DNA of 64,000 nt, taken from Gliomastix tumulicola (taxonomy: Eukaryota; Ascomycota; Sordariomycetes; Hypocreales; Bionectriaceae). Positions 1-11,600 of this stretch are shown in pieces. The stretch lies in contig BCHX01000001.1 in assembly GCA_001599755.1 (NCBI GenBank), positions 1,612,001 through 1,676,000 of the forward strand, in the 5' to 3' direction. Each line of letters begins with the position of its first letter. Within the stretch, counting starts at the first letter, position 1. A program made the translations under genes and the position numbers. Below the pieces are notes generated by a model, which worked only from the letters and a program-made list of their open reading frames with translations, did no database searches and was not told the origin of the DNA.

Positions 1-134
1 CAATACAAAGGCTCCCCTTAGGCTCCCCTTCCCCCAGTACTACTATATCTTGCAAGTGGCTAACCACCAGGAATGCTTGTTGTACATAGATGTCGACACA
101 TATTAAAACAGCAAAGAGGGGATTGCGTCCCTCT

Positions 135-1725
135 TCAGTATACAGCTCCTCCGTAGTACACCTTCCTCGCGTCCACAAGCTTCTTCCCTCGGCCAATGGC
201 AATCTCCTCAGGATCCGGCTGGTTCATGAGGGCGTTGTAGACAGCCTTGACCGAGTTCATCGGGTTCTTGGAGCGGGGCATGTGCACGGCAATATCGTGA
301 ATACCGGCGGCGCGGCACATCTCGAAGATACGGGAGGGGGCGCGAAGACCGAAACCTGGGGAAAGGGGAAGGCACGAGTTAGTTTAGTTCCGCAGGGCTT
401 CCGGAGGAGTCATGGCAAGGGAGATACATACCAGGTGGCCGTGCTGCGAGCTCGACAACGGTTCCTCCCATCTTGGACGTGATGTTTCCGTAGATGGTCC
501 GGTTCTCGTACCGCCTCACCGGCTTCATGTTGCGGATAGCCAGCATCGTAGCGGTGCGCGACGCCACGTCCATCTGCACCGACTTGCCGACACCAATGCC
601 CAGACGCCCGTTCCCGTTGCCGGCGATCGCCATGACGGAGACGCTGCGGATCTTTCCCAGACGAGTCTGGTTGTGCACCCACCGGATGACGAGGCTGTTG
701 GTGTAGATGGACCTGATCTCGTCGATGCTGAGGCCCGTGAGCTGCTTGAGCTCCGTGTACTCGCCCTGATCGTCCTGCTGGTCGTCCTCGGCCGTCGTCG
801 TCTTGTACAGACCTGCCACACCAGGTACCTTGCCTAGCTCGACCGCTTCGGCCGTGTGCATCCGTATCGTGCCGTCAGGTCCGTCCTGCAGCAGGTCGAA
901 ATTGCTAGGCGCCAGCTCCGCCGTTGTCGTCGTGGCCGCCAGCTGCTCGAGCTCCTTCTTCCAGGCCTCGTCCACGAGCGCGTCAAGCTGCACCGCCTTG
1001 GACATGCTCACGATCTTCTTGTCGTCCTTCTTGTTCTGGGCGTCGGTCTTGTCGGGGGATATCAGGTACTTCTGCGCCAGGGACGGGTCGCGCTCCATAT
1101 CCGCCAGCTCCTCGTCCGTCAGGTCGATCAGCTCCTGATCACCCTGGCTCTGCTTGACCTTTCTCAAGGCACGGATCATGGCCCGCGTCAGCTGGTCGCC
1201 CGACTTCTTGGCCATGAGCCCCGTGAGCCTCTGGAAGTACTCCTCTTCGAACTCCTCCTCGCTCTCCCAGCGCGGCTCCCTCGGCGTGCCCTCGAGCTCC
1301 GGCTTCAGGTCAAGCCGCGGGTCCACGACGGCAAAGTCGTCCACGTACTTGGGCCGGAACAGATCCTCGCGCAGCCGACCCTGGATGAGCACGTCCTCGG
1401 CGTCCACGGCCTTTTCGCCGGCCTGGATGGCCTCGATCTGATCCTGGGTGTACTTCTTCCGCAGGGCGGCCATCTCCTGCTCTGTGTACTCGGGCATGTG
1501 CTCCGCCTTGAACTTGTCCATCTTCTCCTGGCTGTTCAGCAGGCCTAGTTGCTCGGCCTTGACATTGCGGAAGCGGGAGCCCCTCCTCTGCCTCTGTGCA
1601 GTGCTGTGGATCGCGCGGCATTGACGCAGGAGGGAATTCGACACCGTGCTCGTCGTCGGGTTCGGGGAGGAGGATTGGAGGATGGCCCTGGCGACGAGGC
1701 CGCGCACCGGACGTGCTGCACTCAT
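135..1725 (-). CDS. MRPS5: Mitochondrial small-subunit ribosomal protein uS5m
   Basis: Two exons, 1725..432 and 355..135, joined across a 76-bp intron (GTATGT donor, CAG acceptor), give 504 residues. The C-terminal third is an S5 domain: it has the loop GNGNGRLGIGVGK, then a stretch matching the S5 C-terminal fold (RAPSRIFEMCRAAGI, then SKNPMNSVKAVYNAL in exon 2). The N-terminus is basic and hydroxylated with an RxIHS-like segment, fitting a mitochondrial presequence. About 250 charged, glutamate-rich residues separate the two, an extension typical of fungal uS5m. The protein belongs to the mitoribosomal small subunit near the decoding site. I chose the ATG at 1725; the frame is open to 1935 but that upstream part looks like leader. 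The gene is divergent from the small membrane-protein gene at 2537. Confidence 0.92.
356..431 (-). other. Intron of MRPS5 gene
   Basis: This 76-bp intron runs from GTATGT (donor G at 431) to CAG (ending at 356). Removing it joins RPPG to FGLRAPS and restores the S5 domain. Without splicing the reading frame ends before the conserved C-terminus. Confidence 0.85.
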
Positions 1726-1935
1726 GGCCGCTCTGGGAAGGTGTCTTTGATGGAATTGAATATAAATGAATGAATTATAGAGACTGCATTCGCCTCCCGC
1801 AGCCTTCTTCTTCAACAGCAATTGGAAGACCGGGTGCTTCCGCGCGGGCGTCTCGATGCTCGTGTCGTGAAGCGATTGTTCCCTGACTGGAGATTTTTCT
1901 TGAGCTTGGATGGAGGACCATCGGAAGCCCCACAT

Positions 1936-2536
1936 GACACGAGATGGCGTTGTCTGATTGGACTAGAGATGTAGGGGTCTTCGCTGAGTCATCACAGACA
2001 CCATCACGTGGAACCCAGGGGGGGGCATCTCCAAGCTCATCCTCATTCATCGTGACATGAGATCTCCCCTCCTGGCCGATTCCCAGAGTAAATGCTCTCC
2101 ATTTCGAGAGCGTCGACCCACGAGGCTCCCTTCTATTCGCCGACAACCTGACTTAGGTCGAGCTTTTGGTGGCCTATCAGGTCTCTGGGACCCTGGGAAG
2201 CGCCTGATGCACATCTGAAACAGGAACCGACCCAGGCGGCAAAAGCCTCCGGGTTGTGACGCTTCATGTTTCGGTGCCGCCCCCCCGTGAAATGAAAGAG
2301 AACAGACGTATAGATATAATCGTCGCCCTGTTTTCTCGACTTTCGTGTGTTTTCTCATCTATACATATTTTTGTGAAGTACTCGGAAACAACGCCCTATC
2401 TCGGCCTTATACTACTCTCCAATTCCCATCAACTCACACCCGCCGCTGAAGCACTACACCTGGCCTCTCTCCCTCCGGCCTCTGCTACCACAGTACCACC
2501 CGCCCAAAACTCAAAGCGACTTCTCCAATCACAGCC
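1936..2536. other. Divergent intergenic region
   Basis: This region separates MRPS5 (-) from the small membrane-protein gene (+). It holds the inverted CCAAT box at 1957 and a pyrimidine-rich leader immediately before the ATG at 2537. Short open frames cross it but none has protein-like composition. Confidence 0.5.
1957..1961 (-). promoter_or_regulatory. CCAAT box upstream of MRPS5
   Basis: An inverted CCAAT pentamer (CCAATCA on the minus strand) lies about 230 bp upstream of the MRPS5 start, in the divergent promoter shared with the gene at 2537. The CCAAT-binding complex commonly acts on such sites in respiratory and mitochondrial genes. A pentamer this short is expected often by chance, so this is only a candidate. 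Confidence 0.3.
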
Positions 2537-2779
2537 ATGAGCGGTCAATTCGGCTTCCTCAAGAGCCTGGGCGCCACCGACGAGGCCGTCGCCGTCCTCA
2601 ACGACCAACCCCAAGTCTTCATCACTCTCGTCCTCGTCCTAGTTGGCCTCATCGCCCAGTGTGGGCTCATCTGGTACATCCATTACGCGACCATGAAGCC
2701 AGAGCAGAAGAAGGCCGCCCAGGAGAAGAAACCCTTCGCGTGGCTACGACAAGCAAGGCAGAAAGCAGGTGGCAGGTGA
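2537..2779 (+). CDS. Small single-pass membrane protein, function unknown
   Basis: An intronless 80-residue frame. Residues about 28-50 (VFITLVLVLVGLIAQCGLIW) form one clear hydrophobic helix. It follows a short mildly acidic N-terminus and precedes a strongly basic, amphipathic tail (KPEQKKAAQEKKPFAWLRQARQK). By the positive-inside tendency the tail would face the cytosol or mitochondrial matrix. The ATG sits in a good fungal context (CACAGCCATGAGC) after a CT-rich leader. Protein-like composition, the single helix and the ATG context support a real gene. I do not recognise the family; a small accessory subunit of an ER or mitochondrial membrane complex is possible but cannot be shown. It is divergent from MRPS5. 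Confidence 0.7.
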   Translation: MSGQFGFLKSLGATDEAVAVLNDQPQVFITLVLVLVGLIAQCGLIWYIHYATMKPEQKKAAQEKKPFAWLRQARQKAGGR

Positions 2780-3034
2780 TGGAAGGCTCGGTCATGTTAC
2801 GCGGTGGCAGATTTTCGGGTCTTGGAGTTCTTTTTTGCGTCATTCTCAGCCTTGATTATTAGATGGGCGGCGTTCACTGCTTTAGAGTCGGAAAACACGG
2901 ATATTTCAGCCCTAGCAATCACATCCGATATGAACATAAATAATGACGGGACCTTTCTATCTTCGTCTATGTACAGCCTCATGTTGCAAACAGTTAGGAC
3001 AAATAAAATTACCAGCTTCAAAGAACATGTAGGC

Positions 3035-4647
3035 TCAAGTCTCAAAAAATGTGACAATATCATGCCCTATGCCTGCCACATCAGATTCCCGGCAAGAATC
3101 AGGCACCCCGTCCGGGTTTGGTGCCTGTTGACCATGGAACGCCTCGTTCATCTCAAACCAGATTCCGCTCCCATACTCCACATCGTCTGTTGCCAATGCT
3201 GAACCGCCTGGCCAAAGGACCATTGTAGGACTGTCGTTCCCTTCGATTGAAGATGGCGAGTCAGAGGGTTGAGAGTCCTGACTTGACGATGGCGAGATAA
3301 AGGGCTGAAAGGGTAGATCGAACTCCCCCGATAACACGTCATCGTACAGCTCTACTGTTTGCATCTGACCCACGCATCTTCCCGGTACATCCTGTGTCTG
3401 GTCGCTCAAAATATCTCTCGGTGATCTTAAGCTCGGTACTTTTGTGTGGCTGAGAACCAGCTTCCAAGTTGCCACGTCGATGCCTCGAACCAAGCGAGTG
3501 TGCTCCTCGGCATCCTCGTCTTCTTCCAGTGGAATATGAAGCCCGGCAAGTTTGGATCGCAAGGATGACGACTCAGATTGTAGCATCCGGGAGAGAGATG
3601 TAGAAATTGTAGACCCCAGACTGGCGCGTTCCGCTATTGTCTGGAGGTAGAAAGTCTCAGGTTAGTAAACAACCTGACTAGAGGAGGAGATCACGCTCTT
3701 ACCTTTAGATAATCCATGTGAAAAACACCTGGAGCGACGTGCAAAAAGCCTGGCCAGGTAGTTCCTTCAAGCAGCTTGAACCCAGGGTATGTTCTCTTTC
3801 CGCCCTGTATCAGTACATCCATCACTGCCTCCGTGAGCTTGTTAAATGCTGATATGTCTTCGACAGGTCTGTGATGTTTTGTTTTCATTCGTTTTCGTCG
3901 GGGTTCTTCGTGCCTCCTCCTCCTCCTCTCTCCTTTGAAGCATGACAAAAATTTGTCGAGAGCTCGTTGGTCATCTAGACTCAGGTTGTCGTACAGCCCC
4001 TTGCACGTGCGAGGAAGTCCTGCTTCAGTCTCCTCATCTAGTAGCTGATTGGAACCTCGGGCATCTCCATCGCCCTCCTTTTGTTGTACAGTAACTGTAG
4101 AGAGATCCACCTGACATGAGATTTCCAAGAGTCTGGCTGTAGCGGCGTCCTTGGGCGCCACCATACCAGATGTCAGGTCAGGATGCTGAATCGAAAAGAT
4201 GATTGAGTCCGGAAACTGGGTCGAGGATGGAACAAGTCGAAGCCCGAGGCGGCGCCAGAGCTATTCACATTGTCAACAGGGGTGCTCAGATTCTAGTTGA
4301 AGGGCCGGTGTCCATACTACATGTTCCTGGATCCATCTCTCGACTAGAACCCTTTCCGAAATCATAAGCGGCTCCCCTAAAGTTGTCAGAAATACCGAAA
4401 AGCTGCACTGGCCGACTCGGGAGATCCAGAGTCGTCTATCTTGAACAGCTTGAAACAGCGCCTCGGCTGACGACAGGCATTCCGATCCCCTCGGTAGGTC
4501 AAGCGACATCGCTGCTTGCACGCTTGCCTCTACGTCGCCCAGGCGGCTCGAGAGACGCTGCACCGGTAAGGATATCGCACATATTGGCATGGGGACGAGG
4601 AAAGTTGAGTTAGAGCAGATCGTTGGTGGAAACTGACAGCCAGGCAC
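3035..4647 (-). CDS. Conserved-looking hypothetical protein, three exons
   Basis: Exons 4647..4321, 4260..3703 and 3640..3035 join in frame across introns of 60 bp (GTAGTA/TAG) and 62 bp (GTAAGA/CAG) to give about 496 residues. The first junction restores the continuous segment WIQEH-LWRRLGLRL, which is good support. The N-terminal 200 residues look globular (FQAVQDRRLWISRVGQCSF, VERWIQEH). Next come a lysine/arginine cluster (RRRRRHEEPRRKRMK), likely a nuclear localisation signal, and a second globular stretch (FLHVAPGVFHMDYLK). The C-terminus is acidic and serine-rich. I do not recognise the family. The start is uncertain: ATG codons at 4647 and 4590 are possible, and a CTAAC branch with GTGCAG acceptor near 4560-4610 could mean another upstream exon. 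Confidence 0.65.
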
Positions 4648-5416
4648 AAAGAGCTAGACGGAGGGGAAGAATGCCCGGTTCGTTATGTCGTGGAAGGGAC
4701 CTCTAGCTCGAAACAGAGGAGGGTAGAATGCGACAGGTTTTTTTGGTCTCAGGAAGGAGCCGCTGGGCCTCACAGGCAAGTGCCGGTACGGGGGCGCCTT
4801 CTTCATTCCATGATTCATGATAACAGAGGAAAGAGCACCACCCCAGGCACGTAGCAAGAGGCAAGAAGAGGGAAGGAACGAAGTTGGATATTGATGCATA
4901 CTTAGCTAAAAATGTTATCCGTAGTAAATGATGCCCAGCACCGTATCTAAAAACCGAATCAACACCGAAAATTCAAGTTGAGAATTGACAGGCTCCGTCG
5001 AGGATCTCGCAGCTGTATGAGGGGAGAAGCACGAAGCACAAAGGAAAATCGGTGCGGCTTGTGTACCTACAGATGCAAAAGAAACACATAGCCCAAGGAA
5101 ACCCAAAACAGAGGTATGAAAAAGCATCGCCACCAAAAAGAGAAGCCGGGGGGAATAATTTATCGTGATGCCCAGTCAAAAGCAAAAGACGATGATGCGG
5201 ATAACAAATGCAGGCCAAAAGAATACTGAAATGATGACTCCCCTTCTCCTGCTCTCCACCAAATCATGCTGCCTTCCTGATATCCGCTCCTGATCAAAGA
5301 GGTATGTTTCCGGTGTAGTCGGAATCTCCAAAAAACGAGTGCGATATCGAATCAGTTAAGGGCTTGAAGCCTCAAAAGTCTCCTGCCAGAGCGATGTAGT
5401 AAACCTGTCCAGCAGA
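4648..5416. other. Intergenic region between hypothetical gene and RasGEF gene
   Basis: This stretch contains the promoter side of the hypothetical gene on the left and the 3' untranslated region of the RasGEF gene on the right. Short open frames occur but none resembles a protein. No repeat or RNA gene was seen. Confidence 0.5.
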
Positions 5417-8400
5417 TCATTTAGCGAACCAAGGGAACGTCTTCTTTCTCGTTATCTCTGTCCCACCCCCGGATGTGCTCTCGACCTGGACGCTGCGTTG
5501 GTAGATCTCCTGCGAGATAGCGGTGGTTAGTCCTCAATTTCTTCCACAATGGCAAAAACATCGCTACTTGAGGCTAGCTTACCTCATCATCGGTAGGCAT
5601 CCGGCAGCCTAGAATCAGGTCTCGAACAGTAGTGTGCTTCGCTAGGTTGGGATATGACGTGCCCTGGCTCTTCATAATGGGCAGAAGAACCTCACCCAGG
5701 ACTTCAAATTTCTTCCAGTTAACTCGATCGTTCTGGGGGCCGACAAATGTCCGACTACCTTCCTCTGCTGATACTAGGTCTCGACGATGGAGGGGAATAA
5801 ACGGTATGCGAGGAAGCGGCGAGTTCTCCCATGCCAGCCGATAAGCGAAGTGACTCTTCTGTGTTCCCATCAGAATGACAAGTCGGGCGAACCGTTTCTG
5901 GACCTCTGGCGGAACGAGGGCCCTCGTTTGCGAAAGTCGGTGGATTGCAGTGCCTGTAATACCTGCCAAGACAGCAGCCAAGCCGTTGTAGTTGTTAAGC
6001 TGCCGCAACTTAAGAGCGATATTCATGAACTTCTCCAAGACCTGGGCCCGATGTTTGGCCTTGTCTCGGAGCAGGATCATATTGGCCACCCATTGCGCGA
6101 CGTGGTTGAAATGCGAAATCATCCGGTTGACGTTTCTCAAACTCGTGCACTTCTCTTTCTGTGCTGCCGAAAGACTGACGTGGCGGACAAAATCCCGAAT
6201 ACGAATCGATGAAAACATAACCCAGTCGATCCGCGTCAACTCATCCGCAATGTCGTCCTCGGAGAGATCCATAAATATGTGGTAGCGAAACTTGTTCATA
6301 GGCAGATGATCCGTCGGCTCGAGAGTCGCCGCCTCCTTCTGATACTCTTCGTAAGACTGAAACTGGAACTGGCTCGACACAGTGCTTGCTCGGTCGTTCA
6401 ACGACAACTCCGAGTTTGTAGATGGCCGTCCATCCGCATCATCGTCGAATTGCAGTGTGCTAATCCCAGCAGCCAGCTCGACGGTTTCTTTTTGGAGAAT
6501 TTGGCTGGCAACCCTATCGCCGGCCTCATCCGCATTCGCCCATCCCGTGTCGTCGTCCTCGATCACATGCAGATGGAGGTTTCTGCGCATCTGCTGCGCG
6601 GCGATTGAGAAGATGGGCTCCGTAGCCAGGTGTCGGATGAACTCCTCTAGATTCCTGCGGGTAGCTGGGCGAGCAAAATCGCCAGGGTATAGGGAGACCC
6701 ATTTCGCCACTACTTCGATCATCCGCAATTGGGTCGCCGTTCGGGACAGGTAGTGTGCTGTCTTGTCTTCCCGGACACGATCTAGCCGTAGTAAAATCGC
6801 GGAGAAGAGCTGGCCGGGGGCTGCGAACTTTCGATACAAGCATAGGAAGATGTCCGAGAAGTTGCTATCCGCTTTCGACATCCTCGGTGCCAGTAATCGG
6901 TCTACCAGCTGATCGAAAGGGACTCCGGCCATCTTTGCCACCTTGTCACTGCTAGCATCGTCATGGCGCTGCAGTACTGGCGTGTCGTCGGAGTATCGAT
7001 GAGATTCGGCATCGGATTCGTCCACGTCCAGGAAGGACTCGTTTCCAGGCTTGTCCAGACGAACACCAGAGGATGTCCTAAGCATGCTATTATACGACTG
7101 CGGAGTGATTGGCTCAGGGTCGCCAAGCAGCTGCTGCCCAACACGTGGGCTTTTGGAAACTTGCGCACGTTCGGGTACGGGCACGTTAGGAAAGCCTCTG
7201 AGAAGAGACAGATCGGAGCTCGCACGACTATGCTTGTTCTGCTCGGCGGTGATTGGTCGGGTCGTTGCAGTCTCTGGGGTCTCTAGGTTAGATTGTGCGC
7301 GTCGTCTCGATGTCTGTTCTCCGTTTTCCTCTGTTTCGAAGCTGTGTCAGTGACGTTGGTTGTCTGGAGCGCTCGCACTTCGTCATCATACCTCTTCGAT
7401 GCGCCACAGCAGCTCGAAGGATAGCTTGCAGACAGCCTCGAGCGACCTCTGGCATTTCGGTGGAGAGCTGGTAGGAGCCAATGCAGGCTTGGAAGAACTT
7501 GTGTTTGGCCATGGCATCGGCATCGATCTCCCATTCTTCCACGGGGCGTTCGCATTTATTCGCAACGAGAATTGCCGGAAGACCGGAGTTTGTGAGAGCA
7601 GCTACACCAAAATACTTAGCTTCAAGAACACACCAAAAGTTACACCACCGGGAAAGGAAGCACCGGGGCAAAAGGCAAGGAAGAGACGACCTACCCAGCG
7701 TCTGAGGCAGCCCCATGATCGATTCCTTGCTCACCACATCGTACAAGATCAGGGCGGCGTCGACCCGGGGTACGATGTGACCATTTATCTGTTTCGGCCA
7801 TTGGATAGGCTGGGAAGGGCTGAGCTCGAAGTGCTCCAAGTCGAGCTCGAGGAGGGTGACCATGTGCGTCACATTGTCGACGACGATTCGAACGCTCGAG
7901 GCATTGGAGATTGGCGGCCTGGACAAGCCGAGGACGCGCTGGACAAACGACGACTTGCCGACGCCTGCGGCACCGATAATGGCGATGTTGAAGGTCTCCA
8001 TGTTGAGAGACGGCGATGGGAAGTCAGACTGCGGAGGCCGGGCAGGCCATAGTTAGCACGCTGGAGAGAGACAGAGAGGGCGAGAATGAAGCTCAAGGCC
8101 TCAACTTGTTGGTTGAAAACGACCGGGGATGCGACCCCTTGCCCCGCTGACATTTGGGATGTGGAGTGGGGCGCGATATGGAACGGCCGCAGGACAAGGC
8201 ACAGGTCGCACCTGGAGGACTCCCTCCGTGAAGATGGAAAGACGTACCCGGAACTGGGAGCCACCGGCGATTAATGACTCTCGGCGAGGAGGCGGCCACG
8301 ATGGTGGTGTTGGCTTATCATTGCCCCCGCGCGAGGATGACGGAGGAGGGGCCCGATCTGACGATATCGGGTGGTTCGAGCTCGGGTATACAACGCGTTT

Positions 8401-8670
8401 GTAGTCGTGGGAGAATGGGTCGTCGAGGATGGACGAGAACGAGTCTCGGCCTGCGGTCGGGTCGTCACCGGGCGCGGTTGCGTGGCGCTGGGAAGCGACG
8501 TCTTGGCCCAGGGCCGGTTCTTGTTGTGCCTGTGCGCGGTCGTGCGGCACCAAGCTGGGTGTGGGCGTCGGCGTCGGTGTATCGCTGGAGTCTGATGGCG
8601 AGGATGCGCGCGAGTCGACACTATACTGAGCATCGTGAGCTTCTCTGTTTGTGTCTGGAGCGGAAGACAT
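5417..8670 (-). CDS. Ras-like GTPase domain fused to Ras guanine-nucleotide exchange factor
   Basis: Five exons (8670..8248, 8028..7695, 7601..7392, 7330..5583, 5509..5417) join in frame to 935 residues; introns are 219, 93, 61 and 73 bp. Residues 1-141 are disordered, rich in Ser/Thr/Pro. Residues about 150-320 form a Ras-like fold with P-loop GAAGVGKSSF and a G4-like NKCE. Residues about 455-590 match RasGEF_N, and about 676-905 match the catalytic CDC25/RasGEF domain (FMDLSEDDIADELTRIDW, SHFNHVAQWV, MNIALKLRQLNNYNGLAAVL, with PSYPNLAKHT-like end). The GEF would load GTP on Ras/Rap-type GTPases at membranes. The N-terminal GTPase lacks a DxxGQ switch II motif, so it may be regulatory. The last exon adds 30 basic residues and is easily missed. 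All splice sites are read by eye. Confidence 0.88.
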
Positions 8671-11600
8671 TGTCGTCGCACTCAGCCGACCGAGCGGACA
8701 AGTGAAGATTGGGTGGTGTAGTCAAAAACAGCAGTGCTTAAGGAAGGATCCCCGTGGAAGGAGGAGCGAGCAATCCAGCCTTCGGGACGGACAAGCGAGG
8801 GCAGCTATACTATAGCTAACAGGCTTTGGGCTAAGAAAATGCGATATAGGCTCGCCGCCGTCGCATTACCAAATTAAGGGACGGGCGACTGATGCGGAAT
8901 GGAGCTAGGGACGAGCAACGACTGTGGCACGACTCGCCAGACAACACGAGGAATTGCGCTGCGATCGACGAGCAGCAGGATTTCGCAGCGTAGCATCTGG
9001 ACATACCTCGTTTCAGCGCTGCGGCACCAGCACGTTAGAAAGCTTCTCGGAGAGGGGAAATGGTCGTTGGAGCGAGCTGTGAGGGTTGAGGCTCTGAGGT
9101 ATTATGGTTAGTACCTGGTAGTTGTAGGTGAAGTAGTACAAGGCGAGCTTGCTGACGCAGAGGCGGACAGGCGGACAGGCGGACAGGCTCGCTCGCTGTT
9201 TCGGTTGTTCCGACAGTGTGGTGAAGAGACGGACCCTTGGCCAATGTGGTCCGAGTTATCTGTCCTGTGATCCAATGATGCGAATGAATCCAATCGCATC
9301 CCTACTCGAGCGATTTCATTTGCCAGATCCCAGTGCCTGGGTTGGCGGGGGGCGACAAGCGTAGCCTCGGGAATCGCGTACGGCGCTGTACCATGACAGC
9401 AAGATGCAGCTTGCAGCATGAGCTCCTGCCTCTTATCACTGCCAAGACAAACTCCCAATAGTACCTGCCTGCATTGCTGATGACGATAAAGATTTAATTC
9501 ATCGTCAGCTTGAGGCTCTCCAGGAAGGGATGGAATGTGCTTCAATCACCCAAGGCCCAAACAAGTGGATACACGGGTCTTGGGAACTGTCCTCCTTGAC
9601 GGTAAAGCATCTTCCCAGCCTCATTTAACCTGCCTAGACACTTATTGGTTGATGCCTATACCTACTATACCTTACTGGATGCCCGCAACCTTGTCGCCAT
9701 CGCCAGCCTAAACAGGCTCTCAAACGTCTGCCACTTCCTCGGCCTGAGGCACAGACGACGGCTATGGCCAAACTGGTACCGCTTGCCGTCGACGCGTTCC
9801 CTCGGGGCATGTTTGCGAGCAGCAAGCATCTGGATAAGGACATGTCTGGGAGTGTTTACCCAGTCCCCAGATGGCCGATCAAAGCTATGATGAAGTGGAC
9901 ATCTGATGTCTCAGTGTACTGACATGTGAACCCTTTGTCGGGGGTGACACCAGTTAAGGACACACCCTTGATGATGACGGTAGCCTCAACTCGGGGCTGC
10001 CTTCTCCCAACGGCCAGCGATTCCTCGAACACCTCATCACCAGGCAGCCCCCCAAGGCTGTTCCTCGACATCTAGTGCCGCGGCCAGCAGGGAGCAAGCA
10101 TCGACCACCACATACAGCCCGCGATGCGAGTGGTCGCTACTAGTATCCTCTCGTCAACATTTGGCTACTGGGAGCGCCGCTCTTTGTCGGGCCGGCCTCA
10201 TTTCGCACCATGCCGACGTGACTGGCTGACAGTCCCGGGATCTGACGGGAGGCAAACATCTTCACGCACAAACCAGCTTCATAAATACAATAGTGTGCAA
10301 AGCGTGTTCGATGACTTGATAAGAAGTCAAGGCGCAAACACACTATTCCAGGCCTCACTGTCCTTGGCCTCGATCATCCCCGCTAGCTGTATTCCTTGGA
10401 GCTGTCCACATCGGACTTGATTCCGCCCTCTGTGCTCGCAGCGCTGGCTTCCGGCCATTCATCAAGGACTGTTCAGTCTCGTCACGCAAAAGCGGTAAGG
10501 TCCGCCCCTCCCGCACTCAACAACGAGGCCAGCATATGTACAATCAAGCCTCAAATGCATTCCTTCCATGCACGACGCCCACGAGGGTCGGGGCGGCTCT
10601 GTGAGACATGCACGGCGCAGGTCAGGTGGCCTGTCCCGCATCTCGCTTCCCGCGGTCTAACGCAGCCCCTGGCAGCCAAGCGCCGATGGCTTGCAAAATT
10701 CAGGGCGCTATTGGAAGAGAAGACTCGAAATGCTGCGCCGGTCGGTGCTCCGGTGCGGAACACGCTCTTTCCGCCACCAGGCACGGCTGCGCTCTCAGTG
10801 GTTGACAGGCGCCGTCTGGTAAAATTGGATTCCTGAACGTGCCTCGCGAGTTGTGATTCACTGCCAGCTCAGCTCGGCACTTCTCAGCAGGCTGTCAGCT
10901 CGGAGTACGTATTCTTGTTAATTTAATCAAGGCGCTCCAATCATCTCGCAGATCGTCAGGAAACGCGGAGTCTTGCTGGGATCTGCAAACCCACATAGAC
11001 AGGTGAGACATGGAGAAAGTTGGCGTAACGTGACCTCTTTCTATTTCGTTTTGCTCCTCTTGTCCTCAGCAAGAACCGAGCCGAAGTTCAGGTCAGGTCT
11101 GGCCAGGTCATAGCACATCAGATTGATAAAGCTAATAGGCTCCGTTTAGTCTCCTACCTACCACTCTTAGCAGGTAAAGGAGGGTTGCATGGGCGGTGAC
11201 ACACCAAAATGAGCTTTATTATTTATTAGCTGCAGCTGCAGCAATCTGGGGTTAGCTGTCTCCCCTTCCTGTAAGGTACCCTGCTGCATGCATCCTCACT
11301 TTCCATCCCTTCCGGCCTCATGTATCACATAACCACACCGCAATACGTGCCCGAGAGCATCATCCTCCCGAGTGTTCTCTGTTCACCAACCAATATTTCT
11401 GGAAAATACGAGCTCAGAATTCCACGGGTGCTCTAATAGTTTGCGCAGGGTGCTTAAACGCTCAATATTTGCCGTAGTGCCACTTGCCCCCTTCTTGGCC
11501 CTGAATTTGCAGAATGATCCTGGTTAAACTCGAGGTCCACACCTCCAAACTACTCCCATTCCCATTCCTGTGCTAAACCAGTCTGAGCACTCGAAGACCA

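Noticed and set aside
856..1548. 230-codon plus-strand frame antisense to MRPS5
   Set aside because: It is a shadow of the Glu/Lys/Asp-rich coding strand; Leu/Val/His-rich repeats arise from that antisense.
10396..10836. 146-codon frame in the 8.7-12.3 kb gap
   Set aside because: Arg/Ala/Pro-rich without fold-like patterning and without neighbouring exons that would extend it.
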